Source of the DNA: Cornus controversa | Lineage: Eukaryota > Streptophyta > Magnoliopsida > Cornales > Cornaceae | Reading direction: 5' to 3' | NCBI GenBank assembly: GCA_026545225.1 | Contig: CM048854.1 | Span: 27,510,730 to 27,574,729 of the forward strand | Length of the DNA stretch: 64,000 nt | The notes under the pieces: generated by a model | Databases searched by the model: none | Seen by the model: the letters and a program-made list of their open reading frames with translations, nothing else | What the model was told of the DNA's origin: nothing | Position numbers and translations under genes: made by a program | Shown here: one piece after another, positions 24,781 through 35,667 of the stretch | Layout of the letters: every line of letters starts with the position of its first letter | Numbering within the stretch: position 1 is the first letter of the stretch

Positions 24781-27700
24781 TTAAATGGGTTGTATTCCAA
24801 GGCTTGCGAATTGCTTCTGCGTCGCTAACTCTGCAAAGCTTGTATGTGCCCATTCCAATCACTTTAGTGACTTCGTACATGACTTCCTATTTTGCTGTGA
24901 ATTTTTTAGCATTTCGCTCCTTTGTGTTGTCGGTGACTCTACATAGCACCTAGTCCCCAAAGCTGAACGCTCGATGTTTCACCTTCTTGTCATAGCTGTT
25001 CTTGACCATTTGATAGGATATGAGTCTTATTAAGGCTGCCTCACTTTTTTCTTCTTGAAGATCCAGATTTCGTTCCAACAACTAGTCGTTTTCCCCTTTT
25101 CTAGTACCTTTGTTCGGATAGTTGGGGCGGATAGTTTAGTTGGTATTACTCCTTCAGATCCGTAGGCCAGGCAGAACGGACTCTCACAACTCGGACGCCT
25201 GGGCGTCGTTCGGTAGGCCCAGAGAACTTTAGGTAGTTCCTTCAGCCACTTGCCCTTACGGGCTTCTAGCTTCTTTCAGAAACATTCAAAAATGGTCCGG
25301 TTAGTTATTTCTGCTTGGCCATTACCCCTTGGATATGACCTGGAGGAGAACTTCTGGTTGATTCCATGCTTTTTGAAGAACTTTTCTATCAGTTAGTTGT
25401 CAAAATTTGTGGCATTGTCCACGATGTTGCTCCAGATGAATCTTTTGACCTGGATGTAAGTGATTGTTGCATAAGCTTCTGTTTCAACCCACTTCATGAA
25501 GTAATCGGTGGCTAGGACGACATATTTTTTGCTGTTAGTAACCTTCGGGAGAGGCCCTACCAAGTCCATCCCCCATCTTATGAATGGCCAAGGATTGGCC
25601 ATAGTGGTCAGGTCTTCCGGGGGCTGATGCAGTACACTAGCATGTCGCTGGCATTTCTCACACTTTCTGGTGTGTTCTTTTGCCTCCCAAGCAATATACG
25701 ACCAGAAGTACCCTTGGGTAATGGCTTTACGGGTTAGTGATCGTCCTCCTGAATGATTTCCACACACACTTTCATGGATTCTGGAGGGCACCTCTTTCAT
25801 TTTTGCAGGGGTGACACATCTCAATATGGCCCTGAGAACGATCTCTTGTAGAAGTGTTCGCCAATCATGGTGTATCTGGAAGAATTCATTCTAATTCTTC
25901 TTGTTTCTTCTTTCGAATTTGGCAATACTCCGTCAACAAGGTAAGCTTTGATAGGATCCATCCAACTGGGTTGGTTATGTATGACCATCACCTCTTTTTG
26001 GGCATGGATGCTAGGCTTTTGCAAAGAATCAACCAGAGCTATTCTGATCAGTTTAGGCTAAGCTGCCGAAGCTGAACATGCTAGTTGATCGATATTCAAT
26101 TTCAGGTCTCTTGAGATTTGAGAAATTATAACTTGATTAAAATCTTTGAGCTGCCTTTTCACGAGGACTTTGTAGGCTTTCATGCAATAGTCTTTTGGAA
26201 CGTAGTCCCCACTAACCTGTTTCATGATTAGCTGAGAATTACTAAAAACTTGCAAGTTTTTTACCTAAAGTGTTTGTGCTAGTTTTAGTCTTGCTAATAG
26301 GGCGTCGTACTCGGCTTCATTGTTTGATACAAGAAACTCTAGATGAATTTCATGTTGTAAAGTCGTTCCATCAAGAGATTTCCACATCGATGCCCGATCT
26401 TGCCTGTGTCGATAACCCATTGACAAAGAGTTTCCATTCGACTTGAATCGGAACCTCTGTCTCTTCGTCACTTTTTGGCTCGTATTCCAGTGCTGTCCCT
26501 TTATAGCGGCTTGAGGTTCGTAGACACCTAGTTCAATGAGCCATTTAGTTACTCTCTCTGACTAATCAGGCTTATGAAGGATCGTTCTAATCGAGAATTT
26601 GGTTGGGACAATGATCAGGTGAGCCTTAAAGTAATGCCTAAGCTTCCTCTTTGCTTGGACCAAGGCCAGCATGACCTTTTCCATCTTTGAGTACCTCTGC
26701 TCTACCTCAGTTATGGTGTTGCTCTGCACTGGTGGCTATCCGAGATTTTGCAAGGTACAAATATAAAGGTTTTCCAGCCTTAGGTGCTAAGAGCGTTGGC
26801 AGTTGGACTAAATACTACTTCAGCTTTTCCAGGGCTTTGTTCTGTTCAGCCGCCCATACCCTATTTCCCTTCAATTTGATGGCATCAAAAAAGGGCTTGC
26901 AGTTGTTAGAGAGCCGAGATATAAACCTACTGAGAGTGGCGATGCGCCCTATCAAGATTTGCACGTCCTTGTGAGTTTTTGGTTCTTCATTTTGAAAGAA
27001 GGCTTTTACCTAAATCGGGATCGCCTCTATCCCCATTCAGTTATAATGTGAAGACTTTATTGATTAATCATTGGTAAGTCACTCTAGCGTTCTTAAGTCC
27101 GAATGATATCACCTTGTAGCAATAGATCACTTTTTCGGTGATAAATGAAATTTTCCCTGATCGGTCGGATTCGTTGGAATCTGACTTTATCTAGAATAGG
27201 CATCAAGGAATGTCAATCGTTCGTACCCAGTCATGTTATCAACCATTTGATTGATTCTTGATAGGGAAAAACTATCTTTGGGGCACGCCTTGTTCAAATT
27301 CGTAAAATCTATATAGACCTGCCACTTGTCATTCTTTTTCTAGACCACTACCACGTTTGAGAGCCAATCCAAAAACTGAACTTCCCTAATGAAGCCTGCT
27401 TGCAAGAGGCGATCTATTTTTGTTGCAATGATATGATTCTTCTTTGGAGTGAATCATCTTTGCTTTTGTTTCACAGGTAGGTAGCTGGGGTTGACGATGA
27501 GCGCATGACATGACACTGAAGGGTCTATGCCGGGCATGTCTGTGTGATTCCAAGCAAAAATATTGACATTCTTTTTCAACAGTTGTATTAACTATGTTTT
27601 GTTTATCTGGCATAAGGAGGTCCCCAGGTTTGTAGGATCTTTGGCATAAACGATCTCTACCTCTTCATGCAACTCCTCAGTCGGCCTCTCTTTTTCTTGT

Positions 27701-27860
27701 TCTTGTGGAATGACCTTCGGTAGAGAGTTCTGTGATTGCTATTTGGCCGGTTCTTCCTGTACCGCCTTTCCTTTTAGCATAAGAGCATAACACTTCTTAG
27801 CTGCAACTTGATCTCCAATGATATCAATTGTATCCCTCCCATTCAACGTTACACTTTTAT

Positions 27861-28032
27861 GTTATTTTTCTTTCTCAATTATGTACTTTTGAAAATTTAG
27901 TGAAAACATTAACATTATGAGTGATATCTGCTTCTGCAAATGGTTTGTGTTTGTCTTGGCCATTTTTTGCATTCATGCACAAATTGTCTGCAATTGCATA
28001 CACTAACTCAGCCTTAATTAGATATTTTAGTG

Positions 28033-28073
<41 letters not shown>

Positions 28074-28870
28074 TATATATAACTAATTGTGGAACCTTTT
28101 TGTTTCTTGGTTAAAAGTGAAATTACTTACCTTTCAAAAAAGAAAAAAAAAAGAAATTACCTGTGATGAATAGGGTTGCCTTGCACAAAGCAAAATAATA
28201 GCAGCGCCAATTTGTAGTGGTTTGGCCTAGTTTAAAAATCTAGTGAGCCATATTTCAATAGGTGTTGCAATTTAACAATTAACATGTCAGCCACTTCTTA
28301 GTGAGGTAAACTAGAACTGGTTCCAAAAAATCAGATTGAAAGAAAACAACGATGGAACAATATTGGTTGGATTTTACCAAGGAAATTGTGGGTTACCATT
28401 ACTAGTGCCAAAAATGAATTCAATTTCTCAACTGATGATACCAATCAGTTATAGTTAGGCCCGACGCAATGAAAATTTTCAAAATTAAAAGAAATATGTA
28501 TAAAAGAAAAGAAAAGAAAAATTTAATTTTTCATGGGTTTCGACCACAAAAATACCAAAAATTAAGATAACTAAACTAGAATTGGCAATAATTATGTAAA
28601 TTCATTACTGAAAAATTACAAATCCGTGTAAACAGAAGCATTTCATATACAGGTTGTTCACATGGCAATGAATCTGAATGTGATGCTTTAATTGGTACTA
28701 AACAACATACTTGAAGCATTGAGAATCTTAACAATTTGTTTGATCCACTCTTTAGATATTTTTTTTTTATTAATACCATCTAAGAAAATCATACAATCTC
28801 TAACAGTTAAGCACTTATGGTAGGAAATTAGTAGTACTAATGTTTTTATCTTATTATCTTTTTAGTAGGT
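27861..28870. other. Intergenic gap between copies A and B
   Basis: AT-rich DNA with a (TA)n run at 28,034-28,065. A minus-strand open frame at 27,875-28,072 has an unusually protein-like peptide (it includes ADNLCMNAKNGQDKHKPFAE) but I do not recognise it, and it runs into the TA repeat. No other coding signal. Confidence 0.4.
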
Positions 28871-28875
28871 GTAAG

Positions 28876-29236
28876 TGTAAGAAATTTTCCAAAGAAAATT
28901 GAGAATTCTTACTTTACATTAAAAAGAAGGTCTTATTCCTTTCCTCCAAAAAATAACGTTTACATTGTGGCTTTGCCACTTCTTTTATAATGTTTCTTTT
29001 GATCACTGATGTTTTGCCTATAATCGTTCCATGATTAATGGGAAAACTTGATCTTCTCCTTGTTTGGGGTAATTTCCTATTGTGAATCTAATTTGACTGC
29101 CATTTGGGCTTGATTGCTGATTTTTTGTATTGACGAATTACGTGGGCTCACCTGGGTGATGTGGCTGCTATGTTTTCAGTTTATCTTGAGTTCCATATGT
29201 CATCCTTTAGTTAGTGGGGATTTTTTCCCTCTTACA
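28876..29236 (-). repeat. 3' LTR of copy B
   Basis: It runs from TGTAAGAAATTTTCC to ..CCCTCTTACA and pairs along its full length with 46,186-46,547. The left flank is gtaag. The antisense gene starts about 270 bp inside it on the plus strand, so this LTR or its inner edge is the likely promoter of the antisense transcript. Confidence 0.9.
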
Positions 29237-29508
29237 CTTTGCCCTTAAAAATTGTTTTCAATTTCCAGTTACGGAATTTGAAAAGGGTTCAACTAGCACG
29301 CTTTACGACTCTTAGATTTCATGCCCCTGGCGGCCGCTGAAGTGTCAGGCCTCCTTTGATTTCCGGGTTTACTCTTCTTTTTTTTTATTACTTCTGCTAA
29401 CATCGTGGTGTTGTCCTTTTCTGGTGATTCCGATTCGTCTGTGGCTCTCGTTCCTCTTTAGTTCTTAAGGTTAGTGTTCTCTCTCCTCCTTTACTTATTT
29501 ATTAGGCA
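29237..29508 (+). promoter_or_regulatory. Leader of the copy B antisense gene, with 5' intron
   Basis: This stretch lies between the LTR edge and the antisense-gene start. It contains an apparent 5'-untranslated intron, AAG|gttagtg.. to ..tttattag|gc, ending two bases before the ATG. Copy C has the same arrangement (GAG|gttagtg.. to ..acttctgag|gt then ATG). Intron use is inferred from the shared position and consensus. Confidence 0.45.
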
Positions 29509-31573
29509 TGGATAGGGTGAAGCGAGTAGAAATTGTGAATGAGTTTGGCCCAATGGAGGTTTATCAGTCAGTTGGTAACTTCCTAAATGAAGGTGAAGAT
29601 GATTTTACCCTCCCTTAGGACCTTCCGACTTTGGCTAATCCTGCCATTGCCTTCCCTTAGAACTGATGGTTTTAGAAGGTGGAGAATCTTCGGAACCTAG
29701 TTTTGAGGATGTCGATTGGGATTCTGTTAGGGTTCTGGTGTGTCTAGGGAGACTTAGGATAGATTGGGATATTCCTACTGAGGTGACCCTTAGAAATTAC
29801 CCTCTGGGTTTAGACTTCCAGGCTAGAGAGTGTTTAGGCAAAAATGACATGCTTTTTTCGGCTAAGCATTTTCCTACAGTCCAATTTCCCCTTCATCCTT
29901 TCTACCACATAGTCCTTTATTAGATGAACCTGGCCCCCTTCAAGTGAACCCTAACTTCTTCAGAGTCATTTCTAGTGTCCTTGCCCTTAATCATACCCAA
30001 GGGCTTGAGTTAGGGTTTGATGACCTCCTCATCTACTATCAAGTTTGTGCTATGAAGAACGAGAGAAATCGTTATCATTTCTACCCTCGATCGAGCAAAA
30101 CACTGTGCTCTGGTCATCCTACCTTGGATAAGGGCTGGAAGGAACAACTTGCGGTTGTTGGATGGAAGTAGAAAGTTCCCTCTTCTGATAAATACTCAAT
30201 TCCTCAAAATTTTGGTGGACTAGGTATTCCTTCATTTGACTCTTTTTCTGACCTTCATTGTAACTGTGACGTATGTGATGTTCTGCTCTTTAACCATATC
30301 CGTTCTTACCTTCGTGCAGTTAAGGTTCTCGTTCCCCGTTTGGAGCTCAAAGCTCGCTGGTAGACCCCTAGGTGTGGAACAATCCTTCCACATCTTCCAT
30401 CTTACTTGATTTTGAGACTTTGAGCGCCATTTCTAAGAAAGCTTCAGGGGCAAAGATGAAGCTGCCGAAGACTACACGTTTTAAAGGCAAAAAATAGGCT
30501 GAACTTTGTGCCCCTCTGACCAATCAAAAAAGGGAGGGTGTTGTTTCTCTTCGAAAAAAATTTATCCAAGAGGAAGCTACAAAAAGGAAACAACCATCCA
30601 AGGTGATTGAGATGGAGTAGCTTGCTCCTCTGTCTAAATTCCTGAAGGGTCCACTTTAGCTCCGCCCTTTGCCCCAAGCTGGCCGATGGGACCTATAAGT
30701 GGGGATGCTACTCCTTCTGTTGGGCGATCTGATTCCCCTAGCTCTTTTGAAGTCGTGATGCCACTTTTGGCTGATGATTCCATTCAGGATGACAAGGAGG
30801 CCATGAAGGCCTTTGTGAAGGAGATGTGCCCCCAAAAGATGACAAGATGATGAAGGAGGCGTCAGTGGGGACCTTGCTGGACACTTGTCCTGACTTGGCT
30901 TTGAGGGTAAGAGTTTTTTTTTCTTTTTTCTTTTTTTTTTTAACTTCTTTTAACATGATTGTAGAACATGTTTGGGGTTATGACCATGTGTCGTCTAGTT
31001 GAGCAAGCGATGATCAAAGTAAGGAAGGCTAACGCCCAGACGAGGAAGGCTGAAGTCGAATTTTAGGTTGCCATGCGAGAGGTGGTCAGCAAAAAATCCA
31101 AGTCTAGAACTCTGCTGGCAGAGAACGAACAATATAAGGCTTAACTCGAGGAGCTTAGAAAGGAAAAGGAAAAGGTCGAGTTGTAACGGGCCTTGGTTGA
31201 GTCAAAGGCCTCAAAGTCTGAGTTGAACATTAAATCACTTCAAGATAGACTATTGAGGCTTGAGCTAAGAGTGAAGGCTATGTTCAGCATGCTACCCCGA
31301 ATGGTCCAGATCAGAAATACCGAGGCTTACCGAACTGGCTTTGATGATGCAGTAGCGTCTGCCGATGAGAGATCTTATCCGGGCGGACTTGTCGAGTATG
31401 ATCAAAAAATAAATTTAGACAACCCTCCCTATTAAGATCCCGAAGATGGTGATGAAGAAAAGGAGATCTTGATTCTATTCGTTGCCTACGAGATTTTTGA
31501 AGCTGTTGTCACTGAGCCTGCTGAGGCGTTGGTTGCCTTTACTGACTCTACTCCTCGTGGTGATACCTCCTAA
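29509..31573 (+). pseudogene. Antisense gene of copy B, broken
   Basis: It is homologous throughout to the antisense gene of copy C. It starts with MDRVKRVEIVNEFGPMEVYQ, passes through the conserved NYPLGLD-type, FPLHPFYH-type and LELGFDDLL motifs and a basic/hydrophilic linker, has an apparent intron (gtaagag.. to ..ttgtag at about 30,907-30,962), and ends in a coiled-coil-like tail with RNTEAYRTGFDDAV and an acidic C-terminus. It is broken in many places, so not expected to be functional. Confidence 0.8.
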
Positions 31574-31719
31574 TTTCTTTTTACCTTTGGCTCTTCTTGT
31601 AATTCAGATCTACTCTCTTTACAAGAGTGTTTTTGTATTCTGAAGTAGAATTTTAGTAAAAAGATTTCTTTTGCTCCTTAACTGCTTACGTTACTTCTTT
31701 TGTGACTTTAATTTGACCA

Positions 31720-32021
31720 GGCTAGAGCTGACTTGCTGACTTTAATAGTCATGCCTATCATGTAATAATTTTTTTTTGTTTCTGGCTTTAGCCATGCCTT
31801 ACCTAATTTCATTTGCATGAAACGATCGGTTAGTCATGTCGTAGCTTTCTTATTTATTTTTGATGTTCGGCTAGCCGTGCCTTAGCCAATTTAATTCTTT
31901 TGAGATGCTCGGCTAGTCACGTCGAGGCTTTCCTATTTATTTCTGGCGCTTGGCTAGCCATGCCTTAGTCAATTTTCTTTTTTATGATGCTCGGCTATTC
32001 ATGCTGAGGCTTTTCTGGCAT
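31720..32021. repeat. Copy B tandem array, left part
   Basis: The unit is about 80 bp and bipartite: 'ggctagtcatgccgaggc' in one half and 'ggctagccatgccttagcc' in the other. The array continues past CACTA-2 at 40,299-40,830; the break falls inside a unit, and joining the flanks restores the repeat phase. Confidence 0.85.
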
Positions 32022-32029
32022 CACTATAA

Positions 32030-32210
32030 GAATTAGGCTTTTTAGAAACAGTCCTTTAGTGACAGTCCAAAAAATCATCACTAATAATCTATTTTTGGGC
32101 AGAGTTAACTTGGACAATCCCTAATGGACCGTCCCTAATGACCCTACTTATTGGGATGGTAATTTTGACACGGACCGTCCCTAATGAACCGTTCCAAAAG
32201 TCCCCGGAAA
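32030..32210. repeat. Left subterminal repeats of CACTA-2
   Basis: Repeated 'ccgtccctaatg' and 'tttagtgacagtcc' words occur in both orientations near the left end and match those at the right end. They are the expected position of transposase-binding motifs. Confidence 0.75.
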
Positions 32211-34178
32211 TTATAGCGCGTACAATTTTCGTGTACATAATTGTTTGGTGGGCCATCAAAGAGTAAAAGATTTTTTTAATTTTGCCAAAACTCCTATTCT
32301 CGTAAAGCCCTAACCAATGTGTCTCTCTGCCGTAGCTCTTATCTGTCCCTCTTCGAAGACAGAATCTCAACTCTCTCTCTCTAGACATTCTTTTCACTTC
32401 AATTTTTTGATCAAATTCGTCAGATTCAGACAAGAGTTGGATGACTTCAATTTATACGAAATCAGAGATTCTTCAAGTTTGGTGCACCATGGCTATCTCG
32501 AAAGGTACGGTTCAGATTTCTAGGGTTACATTTTTGTGAGATTTCAATGAAATATGAAAACATCAATTCGACTTGAGTTTGTCTGCTTCGTTCAGTGGTT
32601 TGATTTGAGATTTCTCTCCTGTTTTATGTTTTTTTTCCCTAATTCTAAAGGTTTGGGCCTAGTATGCTTCGTTCAGTGGCTCGATTCGCATACACATACG
32701 CAACAACTCGCTTGGTTCGATTCAAAGCCCTATTTTACTAGTTTTTTTATATGAACTATTTTTTAATTTTTTTGTATTTGTTAGCAAAATAGCATATAAT
32801 AATAATGATTAGCCCTTCTGATGAACCAGTAATTTGCTCAAGGTGTTGCTCAAATTTGATAACCAAACCTCAAAGAAAAAGAAGCTCCTCTACAGGTTTA
32901 AGACCAAACCCTCTGATTGTGCTTGAATTATCAATTCCTTTGTTGGCTTGAATTGATGAATAAGAATGGTTTTTTTGTTACTTTGAAGAAGGTCTCATTT
33001 TTATTTTTTGGTTGATATTAAATTTTCATCTAGAAATTTACAATCTTAGAGACTATATATATATTTCTTGGATATTTATTAATTTTATTTGGCATTTTTG
33101 TGTTCAGAATTTGTGAGGATAAAATTTATGGAATGTGGAAAAAAACTTTGTTGCCTTAGGCAATAGAAAACGGAAGGTCTGTTTATTTAGAATTTAGAGC
33201 CGTCCATGGTTTCTTGGTCCTATGAATGCAAGATAAATTATTTGAATTTTCTGTCCTTTTGTGTAATTCAATGAAAATGTCAGATGTGGATACTTCATGT
33301 TATGGTAAAAAGTTTTTCACTTATAAGAGGTGTGGATTTGGAATTCCTCTTGATTGTTAGTTTTGTTACGTACACCAGCTTCAATTGGCTGCTCATTTTA
33401 TCTGCATTGTGTCAAAAACTGTTATTGGGCAATTGTAATTAAACCCTCTGTGTGCTTAACCCTAGATTGAAAAAGCTTAACCCTTGATTGAAAAGGAGTT
33501 TATGATCCTCAAAGGGAATAGTAGTATTGGTTCTTATTGCATCTGTATGCCAGTTTCAGAATGAATTTTATTTTTGTGCTTGTGCTACTTGTACATTTTT
33601 CTCCTTTGCATTGTTAATTGATGTTGATAGCATGTGGTTTGACTGAGGCAATGGCCTTAAATATTGGGGTTTGTTCGGTTGGGGTGTTGAGTTGAAGTGA
33701 ACATAGAGTATTTCTTGCTATAAGATAGAGTCAAAGATCTCTCCTATTTTTGCATATATCTCAATTGTTGTTGCATAAGCATATGACTACTTTCCCCTAA
33801 CCCAAAATAAAAAAAGAAAGAAAGAAGAAGATAATCACGACTAGTTGTCCTTGTCCTGAAAGTTGCAAATCTACTCATTCATTTAGCATTGAATTTTAAA
33901 AGTCATGGATTTGATTTTCCATACATATTTGTCCAAATCATATCCTGATCTCTTTTCATTGGCCTATGTATATCTAGTTATATTTTTCTTCAGAATTATG
34001 TAGATATTTTTGAACTTCTGGTTTTGAAATCAATGATTTGTGTAGAACTCTTTCAAACAATGCTCTAGATTCCTTCTCTTCTTGAACTTTGTACTTCTGA
34101 ACCCAGGAATTAGTTTGGGCTTTTGGTTGGAGCACTTATTCATACTGTAAATCATTTTGGCCACATTAATGACAGGAA

Positions 34179-34250
34179 ACCACCGAGAAGGCTGAAATGG
34201 ATACTTCTAACAAAAAGTCTAAGGCTGGTGGTGGTAAGAAGAACAAGTAG
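34179..34250 (+). pseudogene. Orphan terminal exon, Lys/Gly-rich tail, unrecognised
   Basis: A splice acceptor (ttaatgacag) precedes an open exon of 23 codons and a stop: it contains ETTEKAEMDTSNKKSKAGGG and ends KKNK. The charged, lysine-rich tail, acceptor and stop look like the last coding exon of a plant gene captured by CACTA-2. I do not recognise the parent. No preceding exon of the same gene was identified between 32,520 and 34,170. Confidence 0.45.
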
Positions 34251-34574
34251 TTGATTTGGCATCAAAGCTTTAAAATAGACTGATGGACCTCTTACATTCT
34301 GGTCAGGTGATAATGCTTCTTATGGATGAATATTTTGTAAGATGTGTCTAGCTTCATTTATTTATTCGCTGAAAGCAGAGCAATTTCATTAATTTTCATA
34401 AGAAAACATTTCACATTTTTAGCTCTTTTAGACAAAGAAGGATCTCTTTTTTCTTGAAATTCAATTCTACCCTTTTTCTTATTGGTTTAGTTTGGGTGGG
34501 TAGTTATGTTGTCTTTTTAGAAATAAGGATGTGACTAGTATCTTTTGTGAATTGTATTTTAGCTTGAGTTTCAC

Positions 34575-34575
<1 letters not shown>

Positions 34576-34619
<44 letters not shown>
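34576..34619. repeat. (TA)n microsatellite
   Basis: A pure TA run of about 44 bp inside CACTA-2, downstream of the lysine-rich orphan exon. Confidence 0.9.
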
Positions 34620-34621
<2 letters not shown>

Positions 34622-34835
34622 CATCTGTAGGATATCTTCAAAGGTGATATATTTTCTATGTGCAGGATATTTGCAGCTTGACTGTTGTACTTGAAAGCTA
34701 CCCAGGATGTGTTTATACTCTATCCTCTTACCTTCAAGGTAACTATTATGATTGAATTTCCAAGTTTGGCTGATAATTAGTCATGTTGTGAGTCTTGTGA
34801 CCAAGAACCATCTACAGATAGGGTGAAATCACTGG

Positions 34836-34995
34836 TTTTTATGTTGGAGATATATGTGGTTATCTGTCAGTTCTGTTTTCCTAAGTATGTGCAAGCTATT
34901 CTTTCCTTACTATATGGTCTACAATGTTGGGAGTTTTGTCGTAGAAGTTTATGATCCTCAAAGGGAATATTAGTTTCTGTTCAGAGGTTATCTTA
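34836..34995. repeat. 160-bp direct repeat in CACTA-2, copy 1
   Basis: It matches 35,398-35,557 with few differences (both run from 'tttttatgttggagatatatg' to 'cagaggttatctta'), 562 bp apart. A 25-base piece ('agtttatgatcctcaaaggg' region) appears a third time near 33,498. This is a local duplication upstream of the Nudix exons. Confidence 0.9.
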
Positions 34996-35397
34996 AGCTC
35001 TTACCAAGTCAACATCACCATCGGTGTGCACCTGTGCATGAACATCAGGACTTCAGGGTTCATATCCGTTTTAAATTTTACTTTTACTTGATTCTATTAC
35101 AACATGCCTCAGACAAGAAAACGAATATATTTTGTTGAGTAATTTGTTTTACACTTGATGATAATAGCAATATTTTTTTTAGATTATGTATGTTTATACT
35201 TTCTTGTAAGAAGGGTGGGTTACATAAACCTTGAATTCCAAGTATTTACAAATGTAAGACTTAAAAATACTAAGTTGTTCTCGGAGAATCAGGGAGTATT
35301 TCTGTTGAAGAATAGATAACATGATATTATTTATGTTTTACACTAAGATTTTCATGAGCATTGTCACATACTAAGTGGTATTTAAAAGGATAGACTG

Positions 35398-35557
35398 TTT
35401 TTATGTTGGAGATATATGCTGTTATCTGTCTGTTCTGTTTTCCTAAGTATGTGCAAGCTATTATTTCCTTACTATATGGTCTACAATGTTGGGAGTTTTG
35501 TCGTAGGAGTTTATGATCCTCAAAGGGAATATCAGTTTCTGTTCAGAGGTTATCTTA
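35398..35557. repeat. 160-bp direct repeat in CACTA-2, copy 2
   Basis: Partner of 34,836-34,995. It is followed at once by a partial extra copy of 'atcagtttctgtt', suggesting slippage at the repeat edge. It ends about 110 bp before the first Nudix exon. Confidence 0.9.
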
Positions 35558-35667
35558 TCAGTTTCTGTTTAGAGTTTATTCTAATTTATGCTATATATGT
35601 AGAGAGTAAATACATTTTCTGTATTTTTCTCTTGACGTGGTTATTTGTTTCTAATCGGTACTTACAG

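Larger units (their letters stand above)
18909..27860 (-). mobile_element. Tat-type Ty3/gypsy element, copy A, truncated fossil
   Basis: This copy is in the same orientation as copies B and C: polyprotein genes on the minus strand, an antisense gene on the plus strand. Its 3' LTR is at 18,909-19,322. Then come the antisense-gene block (about 19,690-22,932, interrupted by a solo LTR), an 88-bp tandem array (about 23,300-24,085), and pol remnants in order from the left: integrase (about 24,780-25,830), RNase H (about 26,100-26,500), reverse transcriptase (about 26,600-27,480), then the start of the protease region. Similarity to the other copies stops near 27,860, so the gag end and the 5' LTR are missing. 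It is broken in many places (dozens) and is the oldest-looking of the three. Confidence 0.85.

Noticed and set aside
32089-32433. 114-codon minus-strand frame at the left of CACTA-2
   Set aside because: Covers the subterminal repeats and leader on the strand opposite to the transposase tail; no domain.
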